This document shows positions 50,240 to 62,895 of a stretch of DNA of 64,000 nt, in pieces. The notes beneath the pieces are model-generated. The model did no database searches. It saw only the letters and a program-made list of their open reading frames with translations, and was not told where the DNA came from. Source of the DNA: Alligator mississippiensis (lineage: Eukaryota > Chordata > Crocodylia > Alligatoridae). The first letter of the stretch is position 1. Each line of letters begins with the position of its first letter. Made by a program: the position numbers and the translations under genes. The DNA is taken from positions 144,303,433 through 144,367,432 of the forward strand of contig NC_081824.1 in NCBI RefSeq assembly GCF_030867095.1, read 5' to 3'.

Positions 50240-51413
50240 TCATAGATTTCATAGACATTAGGGGCTGGAAGGGACCTCAAGAGATCATCAGGTCCAGCCT
50301 CCCCTGCTATAGGTGGGAAGTCAGCTGGGATCAAGTGACCCCAGCCAGAAATATATCCAGCTGTTTGTTTGTTTTTTTTGAGGAATCCAGAGTAGGTGCT
50401 TGTCCCACCTCTGGGGGGGGGGGGCGGAGTTTGTTCCAGACCCTGGAATACACATGCACCGTAAAGAACTTTTTTCTAATATCCAGTCTAAATTGGCCTT
50501 CCTGGAATTTATGGCCATTAGACCTTGTTATCCCTTGGGGAGCTCTGGTGAACAGATATTCTCCCAGGTCCTGATGTACCCCTCTTATGAAGTTGTAGGC
50601 TGCCACCAAGTCCCCCCTGAGCCTTCTATTCTCCAGACTGATAGACCCAAGTCCCTCAGCCACTCCTCATACAGCCTTCCCTCCAGGCCTTGGATCACAT
50701 GAGTGGCTCTCTTCTGGACTCTCTCAAGCTTCTGCACATCCTTCCTGAAGTGGGGGGTCTAATATTGGATGCAGTACTCCAGCTGCGGTCTCACCAGGGC
50801 CAAGTAAAGTGGGAGGATGACTTCCCTGATTTTGCTTGAGATGCATTGGTGGATGCTCGCCAGAGTTTGGTTAGCTTTGCCCACCACCCCATCACATTGG
50901 TCATCTTGAGGTCAATTAAGACCCCCAAGTCCTTTTCAGTTGTGGTGCTGGCAAGCGTAGCACTGCCAAGCCTGAAAGTGTGCTGTGGGTTCTTCCTACT
51001 GAGGTGCAGCACCTTACACTTCTCTGTATTAAAGGCCATCCAGTTTTGGATGTCCGACCTTCAGAGTGTCCAAGTCGGCCTGTATTCCCAGCCTGTTCTG
51101 TGATGTGACATCCCTCCCCCATAATTTGGTATCATCCGTGAACTTGGCCAGTTCATATCTGACTTCCAAATCTAGATTGTTGATGAAAATGTTAAACAGT
51201 ACTGGCCTGAGTACTGAGCCCTGAGGGACTCCATTGGTCATCCTGCACCATGTTGATTTGCTCCCTTCAACTACTACTCTTTGGGTCCAACCCAGTAGCT
51301 AGTTGCCTAGCCATCGGACTGTATGATGATTTAAGCCACAGTTCCCCAGCTTAACCATGAGGACATCATCAGGAACTAGGTCAAAGGCCTTCTTGAAGTC
51401 CAGATAAATGACA
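50240..51413 (-). mobile_element. CR1 LINE, 5' truncated
   Basis: CATAGATTTCATAGACATTA tail, the ORF2 C-terminal piece ([20 protein letters not shown], 50331-50663), an [17 protein letters not shown] piece (50791-51039) and [22 protein letters not shown] with FTDDTKLWG (51029-51241). Homology runs to the KAFDLV region near 51413. A G-rich slippage tract lies at about 50413-50424. Same subfamily as 1839-3364. Frames are broken. Confidence 0.92.
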
Positions 51414-54400
51414 TTGTTTTGTTTCTGTACTGATTGCGTATGGTAAAGTGTGATATTCGGGCAATTTTTAATATTTCAGGGTAGCGCATTCTACATCAAG
51501 GGGAAGCTACAATTCTTTCACAACCAAAGAGGAAATTACCTGGAGCTGGCAGATATTCCCCTGCTGCAGCTGTGCGGTTGGGATTAAGGGCAGTGGAGCT
51601 GAGGCTTGAGGGGATAAGAAGTTATCCCAGGGCTAACCTTGGTCTGTTTCTTGAGACAACCAGCAGGACAGCTGGGAGAAACTTGGGGTGAAAAGCTCAG
51701 TATTTCATTAGTGTCCAAGTCAATCAGTGACACCAGTGGAATATTCACTAGGCACAGACACTTTCAGACTACATTGTATTACTGGATGTGTGGGCTCTCC
51801 TTTACTATTTTTGTTTTTCCTACTAAGCCATGACACAGGGAAGCTGGTCCAGCCCCCTTGTACTCAATGGCAAGGTTCTCACTGATTTGAATGAGCAATG
51901 GACATGTGAAAGTTGCACATGGAGTAACCTGCTACATTGAAAGATACCTGTGACATTTTAACAGGGTTGGAGCAACACTGAGAACTCATATGATAGTGAT
52001 GGGACAACATCAAGGCAGGCAGCTAGAGAACTTCCAAGCACTTCTTATGGGTGCGAGGAAGAGCCTGAGAGTGAAGCTAAACATGGGAGTATCATCCAGT
52101 TCCCAGTTCAAGCACTTTCACTAACCTTCATAGACCTCTCTGTATAGTCCAAGGAACATCTTTTTGGTTTGTTTGGTTCCCAAAAGCCACTGAGCCAGAG
52201 CAGGGGCAAATTTGTTTGTGGCTACTTTTAAAAATAAATTCCAATAGATATAACTGTCAAAAGTAATAAAAATAAGAGTGAACCAGCATTCTTCCATGCC
52301 AGCCATCTGGATGTGCACTGGTATTAATAACTTAGCATTAAAGACAGAATTAATTAAGTTTCATCTTAAACATATTTTCTTCCAAAAGTAGCATTTTAAA
52401 TGACTGCAAGTATTTTTTCTTAAACAGGCTGGTGGGGGAAAAAATCAAGAAGATGAAAACTTAATCTACACTACACTGCAGAGAACCTTGGTGCCTTTTA
52501 TCTGCAAGACCTCTGCTGTGAGGAAGAGGCAATCGGTGAGTGAAATGGATTTACAAAAAGCAAGAACATCAATTTATAGAAGCAAGCAGAAAAAAGTAGT
52601 CAAACCAGTGACCTCTGTCTCTGATTACCAAAGCCCTAGTTAACTAATCCTTCACATCTCATTTTAATTAGAGACTTCTAGGAATCTACCTGAGGAACAA
52701 AAATGCATGAACTGAGCTCTCAACAAGCCTATACAATTATTAAAATAAACAATTAATGGGAAGGGTTTTCTTAATTGAATTCTAAGTGCAAATGCTCCTG
52801 CCTCTATTTATAAATACAAAGAATTGCTTTCAGTCCCTCTAAGCTAGTTTCTTTGGCACAGACATAGTGGACTAAGTTCAGCCCCAGTTGAACACTGCAA
52901 GGTGTAAATTAGGGCAGAGTTTGGCCCCACAGCTTCTGTATGTGATTACTTTTTAGCTGTCTCTGCATCTTATAAAATCACCAGATATTTCAGTGACTAT
53001 TAAGACAAGCTGAGCCCTATCCATATTCACGGCGCTGTAGAATGTGCCAACAAAACTAGAGCCCCTGCCCTCAGGGCCAGATCCAGGATTTGACAAAGGG
53101 GGTGCAGGAGCAGCCACCCACACTGTAGGGGTGGCTGATGCTATTCCCAGCTTCCTACTACCCTCCCCCGCCACCAGTGTGGGCAGACTAGGATGCATAG
53201 GGCTCTGCTGAAGAGCAGATGACCTAGCAAGGACTTTCCTTTGTAACTGGGTTAAAAGTCCTCTTTCCTATGTAAATGGTGCAGAGATCCCATATTAAAA
53301 TGGGAACTGAGGGCAGAGAGTGAGAATAAGGGCCAGAAGGGAGAAGGAACTTTGGCATCGTGGCACAGTGTCCCTGCACCAAAAAGTTAGATTTTATGGA
53401 GAGAATCCACAAATGCAAGTTGGGTGTCTCCATTCCTAATACTTTAAATGGAGAAACTCAGGGCCCAGGACTCAGTAGGCTGAGATGGGTAGGTCTAAAT
53501 CAGGCAACAGGAAATTTTGAGGAGAGGTGTCTGAAATCTTGCTGCTCCTAAACTTAAGTTTGTTTGTGAAACTGAGATTTGCAGGAAACCCATGAAGCCC
53601 ACAGGCCTATGTGGAGGACCTGCTGAGTTGCGTGGCTATGCAATACCTCGGGCTTGCCTCCAACCCTCCTCACTGTTAGCTGCTCAGCTAAATGGATCTG
53701 GCCTACTAACAGGTGAGTCAGGACCTGTATCTTTTTCTCTGTAATATATAACAACATTGACAGGGTCACTAACTCACCTGTGGGGTCACTATCACAGGGG
53801 ACTACTGCCCCACCAAACCTGTGCCCCATAAATTCCCAGATTCTCCCATACCTGGTGTTTTATTAATGGGGTGTAGGGCAATAACAGCACAGGCATTGGT
53901 GCCCTATACCCTAAGCCTAAGACCATAGGTGATGCATGGAGGGGGCACATGGCCCCCCCCCCCCCCCCCGAGATTGACCGCCAGTGAAGCTGTCGCCAGC
54001 TTCTGTGGGTGGCTGCCTCACCCTGTTGCCAATGTAGCCACCACCAGTTGCAGGCAGTCCCCACTGCTGCCGCTGACACTGGTTCTGGGCGGTGCCCACT
54101 TGCCACTCGCCGCCATGGTGCCCCCCAGTTGTGGGAGGCACCAGTCCTTCATGCCTAAGACTGAAAGGTGCAAGCCTTAAACTAAAAAAGATGTCTTTGA
54201 AGTTAGCTTGATAAACCTTTGACAAAAGTTGATTGTAAAGATTGATTGATTGATAGGGTTGAGTGCCAAAGAGTCCAAAACATGCATGAAAGAGAAGCAT
54301 ACCCAGCTTGTCATTCATTCCCTCATTACTGAGGAAGATGGAGGGCAGGGGGGAGAGAGTTCAACAGGAAGGTAACTGCTTTCAAGATCTGATCTTAGAG

Positions 54401-55453
54401 GTGTCTTAAGTCAGCAGTATTTAATATTTGAAACATTGCTTGAGGGAGGAGATGCTATAATTTGTAAGTTTGAGTAATTATGGTTGGTTCTTGGCAAGTC
54501 ATCTCCAGATAATACATGCTGCTCCTCAGATGACTCCATGAATTAGAATCAGTAGGTAAATGGATGTAAAATTGACACTAACAATTGAGACCTTTGAAAC
54601 CTGCAAATATTTGAGGGAGGAAGCAAACAAAACTCAAACTGAGGCATGCAGCATTTTGCTGCAGACTTGAGAACAAGTAAACCAGTCAGTCCCTCAGCAC
54701 AAAAGTTAATTCATTGTTACTAACCTACATTTTTTTTCAGTTTCTTTTTCCCATGTGTTTAAAAAAAAATCTGCATGTGCACAAACATATGCCCCACTGT
54801 TCCAAGGATAAAGATGTAGGACAGTGTGAATACACTTCCTACGCCAGCATTCAAATAAATGGAGCTGTTTATGAAAAGAGACTACTATTCAGTATAAGGA
54901 AACATTTCCTATTGTGGGTTCTTCGGCTCTCTAATTCTATGCCACATTTAGATTCCCCAAGGACTGGTGCTTTATTTAAACATATTAGATAAAACATGGG
55001 ATGGGCCTTGATATTACTTAACATGCAGTGGATTTTAATGTTCATGTGATACCAGCATTTGTCTTAAGCAAAGTGCTGGGTTTAATGGCAGCTTCCTCTG
55101 CACAGCTCTGCTGATGACTCAGTTCTACTCCAGAAGGTCCTGTTGCTGAGACTTTGGGGATGCTTAAAATGACACGGAGAGGCTTGAAAAGGTTTACGTG
55201 GTTTATATTATGGACTAACGGTTGCAATAGGAAATTTCACAAAGTGATAGAAAAAAATGGTATACAGAGTTCAGTGCTTCTTTTTCTAGTTCCAGCTTGA
55301 AAGTGTTGATTTAATTAATATTTATTATAAGTATTTTTTTAGAAATGGACTTTACCCAAATGCAGGGTATGACACCAAATCTTGATCTAAACCTTGGTGC
55401 TGAGCTCACAACTTGAGTCTATTTCTAAATAATGCATCTGAATAACTAGCTCT
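51414..55453. other. Intergenic DNA, sparse repeats
   Basis: No gene was supported. A poly-C run of 17 lies at 53953-53969 inside a GC-rich block (53890-54160) that looks like a diverged hAT element but lacks provable ends. An (ATTG)n tract lies at about 54240-54257. Confidence 0.4.
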
Positions 55454-55499
55454 TTGCCATATTCTGGACTCAGATCCAGATGTAAAATTATGGCTTATA

Positions 55500-55770
55500 T
55501 TTTACTAAGCCTTCCTCAGGGGCACTGGGTGTTGGCTGCAGCTAACACTGGGGATTTTGACTGGGATGTGCCAATGCTCCAGCTGGCACTTAAAAGCCAG
55601 AGGCTCCCGGCTAGAGGGTCCTGCCCCTGTGATCAGGGTCAGACCAATCACCATATTTGGGGGTGGAAAGGAATTTTACCCCATGATCAGATTGATACTG
55701 ACTGTGGGGGGGGTTTTTTGTCTTCCTTTGTATCAGGGGCATGGCCCTCTATCTGGAATCTCTTGAGCTT
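55500..55770 (+). repeat. Interspersed repeat with a conserved GGAAAGGAATTTTACCCC core
   Basis: The block GATCAGGGTCAGACCAATCA, then CCATATTTGGGGGTGG, AAGGAATTTTACCCCATGAT, CAGATTGATACTGACTGTGG and GTTTTTTGTCTTCCTTTG has the look of a widespread vertebrate repeat whose core I recall as GGAAGGAATTTT-CCCC. The family name is not certain. Confidence 0.45.
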
Positions 55771-58420
55771 ATATTAACAACTTTTACAGAAGCAGGACAT
55801 TGCCTGCCATGTTAAACCTACTTTAGTTGTGGCACATTAGGGTATTGTGTCTTGTGTTGTGTCAATGTTGAAGGTAGTCTTACTAAGAGGTTAAATTATG
55901 GATGTGTATAGGATGGTTTGGATAGAGATGATCCTGCCTCTGGCAGGGAGTTGGTCCCTTCCAACTCTTTCTCTATGGTTCTTTGACCTAGGGTTTGGTT
56001 CAAACTCACACTTAAAATTGTTTTATATGTTACATTTCCACTACAAAGAATAGGAATGATGGTTATTTCCAGCAAGATGCACTTTGATGCATTCACAAGA
56101 AGTCCAGCATGATGGCATTTTAGGAACACAAAACGCCATTTGGCACCTTTGACTTTTCCTCTGCTTTTTCTCTGTTCAGTACTGATGCATTTTTGCTCTA
56201 CAAACACCAACACCTTCCATTAGAAGAAAATCTGAGGTATTTGTTAGACTCTTTGCTTCAGTAACTTTGCTGATAATGTACTCCATCTATTTATTATCCT
56301 TTGGGAGAAGCTGGTCTTCTTTTTTTATTTTGAGCCAGATATTGAACAATGTTATGTCTGGCCCTGACTTTTTTTTTAGGGGCTTTCTTAACCCACTCTT
56401 CAGAACACGTTTGTATAATGCTTGACAAACAGAAAATGAATGTAACAAAGAGCATCTCAGGTTGACCTGTCACCTTGAACCAAGAAACCTGCTCATTCAG
56501 CATCTGACTCTGTAAGTAAACACCAGGCCTAGCAAATTATCAAAAGAAACTGTGGCATTTATCACATTATCCCTTTCTTTAAGAATTTTCTGTGAAACTG
56601 TTTGTCATTTTAAATGCTTTATGACTGTGAATAAAGCTACCTTCCAGAGACACAGATGCACGCTGGAAGAGGGTGAAAGAAAATGAAAGCCAGATGTTAT
56701 GTTAGGAGCTGCAAAAATAGCATGATCATCCACATGGGTCCATGAAATTTCAGAAGGTGGCTTGTGGAAACACGTAGGTAGCGTGTTATTTCATCTGGAG
56801 ATAAAATAGCACTTCCCACTCTTATCCCGCAATGCAGCAAATTCATGTGAGAAATTGACTGTACCCAGCTGCTTTGGTTTGGCAGTAGTTTTAGCTATTG
56901 AAATTTTAGCTGCAAAGGTCATGGCAGAAATTACCTGTATAGTATTATTTTTTTTTTTTTGGTCTTTGGGAGTTTTTTACAGGGAATCAAAGAAACCATT
57001 CTTCTGAGATGAGAATGAAAGTAATCTTGCCTAGAATCATCGTGCCCTCCATCCAAGCTCATCAACCATAAGGTGGCTGTGTTGGGTGCATGTCTGGGAA
57101 GAATGTGACCCCAATTCCCTTATTGGAAGAAAAAAGTAAGATGGGGCAATGGATGTTCTCAGAAGGCATCTCTGCCCTGCTGTTCTCAGTGCTAGAGGTG
57201 ATAATTCACACAGAGACATAACTACTAGTGTCTGTACCCTGGCTGGCAATGGTGCCAGGGCCAGTAGCAGTCCTTCAAGTGGATGTCTGGGACTCGTGCC
57301 ATAGTTGCCCACCCCTCATTACACCCCTGAATTCCATATTTGCTTCTGCCAATCCTTGGTGCTTTAAAAAATAATTGAAACACAAGAGCAAAAACTTACC
57401 CACTGAATTCCCTGTGACCCAAATATCCCAGTCAAGCAAGCAGTTGGGAACTGGATTACAAATTATTTCCTTACTCTACAACAAAATATATCCATAACTC
57501 CAGAGCATGTTTTACATTATACAGTATAATGCTTCTCTAACTGCTTGAAACATGAACACCTGTGTCATGCATTGATATTTTTTATCTATAAAACATTCAA
57601 AGGGAAACTGAGGCACCATGCAAGGTAAGGTATAGTATATCTGTATATTCATGTAAGGTATAGTATATTGGATGAGTTAGTACATTGATTAAGAGGGATG
57701 AAGGACACCAAACACATGAGACCACGTTCTCTGCTCAAAGAATGCGCCTAATTCCTATCTATGCCATTTGAGGCAAAGCTATATTGCTGAATGACCTGAG
57801 TGGCATTTTAGTGGTTTGCCAAGTTTGCTGTGAGGGAAGATGGTTATGGTTATTTCAACAGGTGAGGCCAAACCTTTACCCGTACAGTTAAGCTTCCCTG
57901 AAATCAGTAGGGCTAGGGCAATTTACTCCAAATTAGCAGCTGGCTTCTATTGCAGTCATGTTTCTCTACCTGACTTTGCACCTTCTGGAAGCTGAACTGA
58001 AAGCCGAGTTTTATTCGGAACATTGTCCTCTTCTAATAAATATAGTGGAAGCCAATCCAGAATTGTTCCCAGCTAAACCTATTAGCTGCTCTTACAATGA
58101 ATGAACAAGTTACAGAGGTGAGGCGAAGTGGCCATTTGAGGAATTCCTTGAGGACTGCAAATGCAGGAGACTTGGCTCAGTGACACAGGAGACCCCTTCC
58201 AGTTCATTGCTCCAGTCTTCCTAACCTACATCTCCTCTCTTCCTAAGTAAGTAGCTTCACCAGTGAGGTTCTCGCCTCACCTCTGTAGCCTGCTGACTAG
58301 GCTACACAGTCACGACCCTGCTAGGTCCCTCTGTCTGGTCCATGGAATGCCCCATTCTTTTCTGCAAACAGCTTCAGTAGGAAGGCTTTTGAGTGTCTAC
58401 CTTCTCCAGAATTGCCCACA
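55771..58420. other. Intergenic DNA
   Basis: No gene recognised. A short MIR-like GGGAAACTGAGGCACCATGC lies at 57602-57621. A duplicated AAGGTATAGTATAT occurs near 57628 and 57657. Confidence 0.4.
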
Positions 58421-59488
58421 GCTTGGTAATTAGGGCACTGTAAAAGTGACCCTGGGATTACTGTTACCTTAAGGGAAATACTGCAGCAGGGGTGTCTGCA
58501 GGTGGGAGGAAGAATACATATTAAGGGCTAGTTGCAATGGAGCAGGCTGTCGGGGACCATAGGCTGCAAGTGCCTATTGCAGGGCTAGCAGCCTAACAGT
58601 AGGATAGTAGGGCAGAGCCTGCCCGGGTCAGGCAACAGGACCCCTACTACTGCTTGACTGGAGAAATAGCAGTAAGTTGCTCTGGAGGCTCAGGGGGCAC
58701 ACATGTGACTGGTCAGAAGATCACCTATCTGGAAGGGGAGGAGCCAGTGGATATAATCCTGGGTCCCTGAGGCAGAAGGGAGTGCAGCTCTGAACTCTTT
58801 AGAGAGAGGAGTTCCTGCCAGCTCAGGCTGGTGGGGTCTGAGGACTGCAGGCCATGGCCGGTATCCCCAGGGTGGAAGAAGTCGGAGAGTGAAAAGGTAG
58901 CCTGGTAGTGGTATGATGGCTCAAAGGGAGGACTTTGAGTTTAAAACAGCTGCTTGCATTTTTTTGCACTAGTTGTATACCAGAGGAGCAGGTGTGGCTG
59001 TAGTAGGTGGAAAGGGGAAGCCACAGGGGTGCCTGAGGAGCATGCTAGGTTTTGAAAACTGCCAGAGGCAGGGGTGGAAGGGATAGGCAAGCTGAGGCCA
59101 AGAAGGTCATGGCCTGAGCTCAGAGAGGAGGCAACAGAGGTGGCCTGAGGCCAATAGGGCCAGAGCCTGATCCCAGAGTGGGTGATCAAGAGGCTGAGGC
59201 TGAAAGGCCAGGCCAGAGCCAGAGTAACCTGTAAGCTAAGGTTAAGATGGCCAAAGCCTATACTGGTGACAGAGTGACATCTGTAAGGCATAGGCTATGC
59301 AGATGGCAGGAGGCCATGAGTAGGCAGCCTGGCCCTAAATAAGGGCCATTTGAGTCATAGGTGGTGACCACTGGCTCCTTATGCCAGCTAGGCACCCCTT
59401 TCCACCCCCTAGTAGGACTGTTGGGGTGAAGAGAGACACCTACAGAGGAAAAAAGTAGCAAGCTAAGGACTCAGAGGGGTCAGTTAGA
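58421..59488 (+). repeat. Purine-rich, internally repetitive block (LTR-like or 5' flank of the CR1)
   Basis: Between about 59090 and 59230 the words GGCCTGAG-TCAGAG, GGGCCAGAGCCTGATCCCAG and AGGCCAGGCCAGAGCCAGAG recur as loose tandem units. No coding match was found. Composition resembles the LTR-like copies at 42.0 and 48.6 kb, but collinearity was not established. Confidence 0.3.
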
Positions 59489-59824
59489 TTGATAGAGGAC
59501 AGTGAGAGCACTCCAGGACTCAGGAGTGGCCTCCCAATTAGTATCAAAGGAACATCGAAGCGTGGCAGGCAAGATAAATGGAGAGGTGGGGATGGGAGTT
59601 ATATAGAGAACTGGGAGTGCAGGCAGGATAAGGGTGGTCCTGTGTCACAGGCACTCTTCTGGGAAATGGAAGACACGGGTTTAACCCTTCAACAAACATT
59701 GGACAACGACCCGCACATCACGACGAGGGACATGCTCAGCTGGGATGGGCTTCACCTGTCCCCCAAAGCTAAGTGTGTGTTTTCTTCTAGGTTGGCGGAT
59801 CTCCTCTGGCGGGCTTTAAACTAG
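59489..59824 (+). pseudogene. CR1 ORF1 C-terminal remnant (SGNH-esterase tail)
   Basis: The last 60 or so codons read VSQALFWEMEDTGL, NDPHITTRDMLSWDGLHLSP and LADLLWRALN, stop. The D-G-L-H motif is the C-terminal catalytic Asp-His block of the esterase domain in CR1 ORF1 proteins. The start of true CR1 homology lies somewhere between 59489 and about 59650; the upstream residues are not recognisable, so ORF1 is 5' truncated. It ends just before, and in a different frame from, ORF2. Confidence 0.65.
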
Positions 59825-62800
59825 GCTCGTCGGGGGGAGGGGAAGATGAGGGCGGGGGAAGCTGTGGACCACCAAACCATGTGGCACCCACAAGGACAGC
59901 CCAGCCTGAAGAAAGAGAGCATTGGGAACCTAAAAGCCATGGGGAAGCCAGCACTACGGCACAGGTAAGAAATGAGAAGATAAGAATCAAAGGGCACCTT
60001 GGGACTCGGAGCGGGGGGGCATCAAAGGCACCAGTCGCAGGGCTCAAGTGCCTATATACTAATGCTAGGAGCATGGGAAACAAGCAGGATGAACTAGCGC
60101 TCCTGCTTGCACTAAACACCTATGACTTAGTGGGGCTAACGGAAACCTGGTGGGATTCATCCCATGACTGGGCGGTACATATTGAGGGCTATAGATTGTA
60201 CAGAAAGGACAGGGTGGGGAAGAAAGGGGGGGGGGGGTTGCGCTCTGTCAGTGAGCAATATACATCAACCCTCATCAAGACGGAATCCAAGGATGAGGAA
60301 GTAGAAGGATTGTGGGTTAGGCTACATGGGGGGCAAGGAGAAAGGGATTTGGTGGTAGGGGTCTGCTACAGACCCCCACATCAAGGGGAAGAAAGAGATT
60401 CGGGGCTCCTGAGGCAACTCTCGGAGACCATAAAAGCTAAAGAGGCGGTAGTCATGGGGGACCTAAACTACCCGGACATCTGCTGGGAGTCGCAGACAGC
60501 AAAGTCCCACCGCTCACGCAGGTTTCTAACCTGTGTACAGGACCTCCACCTGACACAGGAGGTACACGGTCCCACTAGGGGGAATGCCATACTGGATCTG
60601 GTATTGGCAACGGGAGATGACATGGTAGCGGACCTCCAGATCGGTAGCCATTTGGGGGACAGTGATCACCTAATAATAGAATACACCATAAGACGTCGAG
60701 TGGGTAAGGTAACTAGTAGGGTGAAAGTGCTAGACTTTAGGAAAGCTGATTTCAATGAACTCAGGGGATTAGTCAAGGACGCACTGCAGAGTAGGAGATT
60801 TGAAGAAATGGAAGCCCAAGAAGGGTGGCTGTGCCTTAAAGAAACGATCCTTCGGGCACAAAGCAAGATGATCCCCGAGCGAGGGAAAAGAAGGAAAGGG
60901 GCCAGGAGGCTTCCATGGCTGACCAGAGAAATCCAGGGCAGCCTAAGGGACAAAAGGGGAGCACATAAAAAGTGGAAACAGGGAGAGATCACCAAAGACG
61001 AATATACCTCCTCTGCTCGTGCTTGTAGGGAGGCAGTTAGACGGGCCAAAGCTACCATGGAGCTGAGGATGACAACCCAAGTAAAAGACGATAAGAAATT
61101 GTTTTTTAGATATATAGGGAGTAAAAGGAAGGCCCAGGGAGGAATAGGACCCCTGCTAAATGGGCAGAAACAATTGGTGACGGACAGGGGGGACAAGGCT
61201 AAACTCCTCAATGAGTTCTTTGCCTCAGTGTTCCTAAGTGAGGGGCACGACAAGTCTCTCACTGGGGTTGTAGAGAGGCAGCAGCAAGGCGCCGGACTTC
61301 CATGCGTAGATCCTGAGATGATGCAGAGTCACTTGGAAGAACTGGATGCCTTTAAGTCGGCAGGCCCGGATGAGCTCCATCCGAGGGTGCTGAAGGCACT
61401 GGCCGACATCATTGCAGAGCCACTGACAGGAATATTCGAACGCTCGTGGCGCACGGGCCAAGTCCCAGAGGACTGGAAAAGGGCCAACATGGTCCCCATT
61501 TTCAAAAAGGGGAGGAAGGAGGACCCGGGCAACTATAGGCCAGTCAGTCTCACCTCCATCCTTGGCAAAGTCTTTGAAAAAATTATCAAGGCTCACATTT
61601 GTGAGAGCCCGGCAGGACAAATTATGCTGAGGGGAAATCAACACGGGTTCGTGGCAGGCAGATCGTGCCTGACCAATCTAGTCTCTTTTTATGACCAGGT
61701 TACGAAATGCCTGGACACAGGAGGAGGGGTGGATGTCGTATACTTAGACTTCAGGAAGGCCTTCGATACGGTATCCCACCCCATACTGGTGAACAAGTTA
61801 AGAGGCTGTGACTTGGATGACTGCACAGTCTGGTGGGTGGTGAATTGGCTGGAGGGTCGCACCCAGAGAGTCGTGGTGGATGGGTCGGCTTCGACCTGGA
61901 AGGGTGCGGGCAGTGGGGTCCCGCAGGGTTCAGTCCTTGGACCGATACTCTTTAATGTCTTCATCAGTGACTTGGATGAGGGAGTCAAATGTACTCTGTC
62001 CAAGTTTGCAGATGACACAAAGCTATGGGGAGAAGTGGACACGCCGGAGGGCAGGGAACAGCTGCAGGCAGACCTGGATAGGTTGCACAAGTGGGCAGAA
62101 AACAACAGGATGCAGTTCAACAAGGAGAAATGCAAAGTGCTGCACCTAGGGAGGAAGAATGTCCAGCACACCTACAGCCTAGGGAATGACCTGCTGGGTG
62201 GCACAGAGGTGGAAAGGGATCTTGGAGTCCTAGTGGACTCCAAGATGAACATGAGCCGGCAGTGTGACGAAGCCATCAGAAAAGCCAATGGCACTTTATC
62301 GTGCATCAGCAGATGCATGACGAATAGGTCCAGGGAGGTGATACTTCCCTTCTATAGGGCGCTGGTCAGACCGCAGTTGGAGTACTGCATGCGGTTCTGG
62401 GCGCCACACTTCAAAAAGGATGCGGATAACCTGGAGAGGGTCCAGAGAAGGGCAACTCGTATGGTCAAGGGCCTGCAGACCAAGCCCTACGAGGAGAGAC
62501 TAGAGAACCTGGACCTTTTCAGCCTCCGCAAGAGAAGGTTGAGAGGCGACCTTGTGGCTGCCTTTAAGTTCATCACGGGGGCACAGAAGGGAGTTGGTGA
62601 GTATTTATTCCCCAAGGCACCCCCGGGGTCACAAGAAATAATGGCCACAAGCTAGCAGAGAGCAGATTTAGATTGGACATTAGGAAGAACTTCTTCACAG
62701 TTCGAGTAGCCAAGGTCTGGAATGGGCTCCCAAGGGAGGTGGTGCTCTCCCCTACCCTGGGGGTCTTCAAGAGGAGGTTAGATGAGTATCTAGCTGGTGT

Positions 62801-62895
62801 CATCTAGACCCAGCACTCTTTCCTGCTTATGCAGGGGGTCGGACTCGATGATCTATTGAGGTCCCTTCCGACCCTAACATATATGAATCTATGAA
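59640..62895 (+). mobile_element. Young CR1 LINE, 5' truncated within ORF1
   Basis: Contains the ORF1 tail, a nearly complete ORF2, and an intact 3' UTR (GGGTCGGACTCGATGATCTA) ending in ATATGAATCTATGAAAC. It shares its 3' 560 bp almost base for base with the copy at 26391-26973. The left boundary is approximate. Confidence 0.9.
59881..62655 (+). CDS. CR1 LINE ORF2: AP-endonuclease and reverse transcriptase, almost intact
   Basis: A 924-codon open frame. It starts here at GTG for convenience; the frame stays open upstream past 59821, and no ATG start is evident. The APE endonuclease keeps its catalytic set: N61 (YTNARSM), E88 (TETWWD), CYRPP at 162, D194/N196 (MGDLNYPD) and D262-H263 (GDSDH). 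The RT spans about 530-760, with [42 protein letters not shown] (D623), [15 protein letters not shown] and FADD (709-712). After residue about 915 the frame shifts by a lost base (near 62628). The remaining 60 codons of the usual C-terminus, to LDEYLAGVI and TAG at 62806, are present in another frame. Likely a young copy; it probably makes a slightly shortened product if expressed. Confidence 0.93.
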   Translation: MAPTRTAQPEEREHWEPKSHGEASTTAQVRNEKIRIKGHLGTRSGGASKAPVAGLKCLYTNARSMGNKQDELALLLALNTYDLVGLTETWWDSSHDWAVHIEGYRLYRKDRVGKKGGGGLRSVSEQYTSTLIKTESKDEEVEGLWVRLHGGQGERDLVVGVCYRPPHQGEERDSGLLRQLSETIKAKEAVVMGDLNYPDICWESQTAKSHRSRRFLTCVQDLHLTQEVHGPTRGNAILDLVLATGDDMVADLQIGSHLGDSDHLIIEYTIRRRVGKVTSRVKVLDFRKADFNELRGLVKDALQSRRFEEMEAQEGWLCLKETILRAQSKMIPERGKRRKGARRLPWLTREIQGSLRDKRGAHKKWKQGEITKDEYTSSARACREAVRRAKATMELRMTTQVKDDKKLFFRYIGSKRKAQGGIGPLLNGQKQLVTDRGDKAKLLNEFFASVFLSEGHDKSLTGVVERQQQGAGLPCVDPEMMQSHLEELDAFKSAGPDELHPRVLKALADIIAEPLTGIFERSWRTGQVPEDWKRANMVPIFKKGRKEDPGNYRPVSLTSILGKVFEKIIKAHICESPAGQIMLRGNQHGFVAGRSCLTNLVSFYDQVTKCLDTGGGVDVVYLDFRKAFDTVSHPILVNKLRGCDLDDCTVWWVVNWLEGRTQRVVVDGSASTWKGAGSGVPQGSVLGPILFNVFISDLDEGVKCTLSKFADDTKLWGEVDTPEGREQLQADLDRLHKWAENNRMQFNKEKCKVLHLGRKNVQHTYSLGNDLLGGTEVERDLGVLVDSKMNMSRQCDEAIRKANGTLSCISRCMTNRSREVILPFYRALVRPQLEYCMRFWAPHFKKDADNLERVQRRATRMVKGLQTKPYEERLENLDLFSLRKRRLRGDLVAAFKFITGAQKGVGEYLFPKAPPGSQEIMATS

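Noticed and set aside
53890..54160. hAT element around the 17-C tract
   Set aside because: Composition fits, but no pair of matching termini or flanking duplication could be shown.
60666..61262. 198-codon minus-strand open frame
   Set aside because: Antisense shadow of the CR1 ORF2; no independent domain.
61689..62171. 160-codon minus-strand open frame
   Set aside because: Antisense shadow of the CR1 reverse-transcriptase domain.
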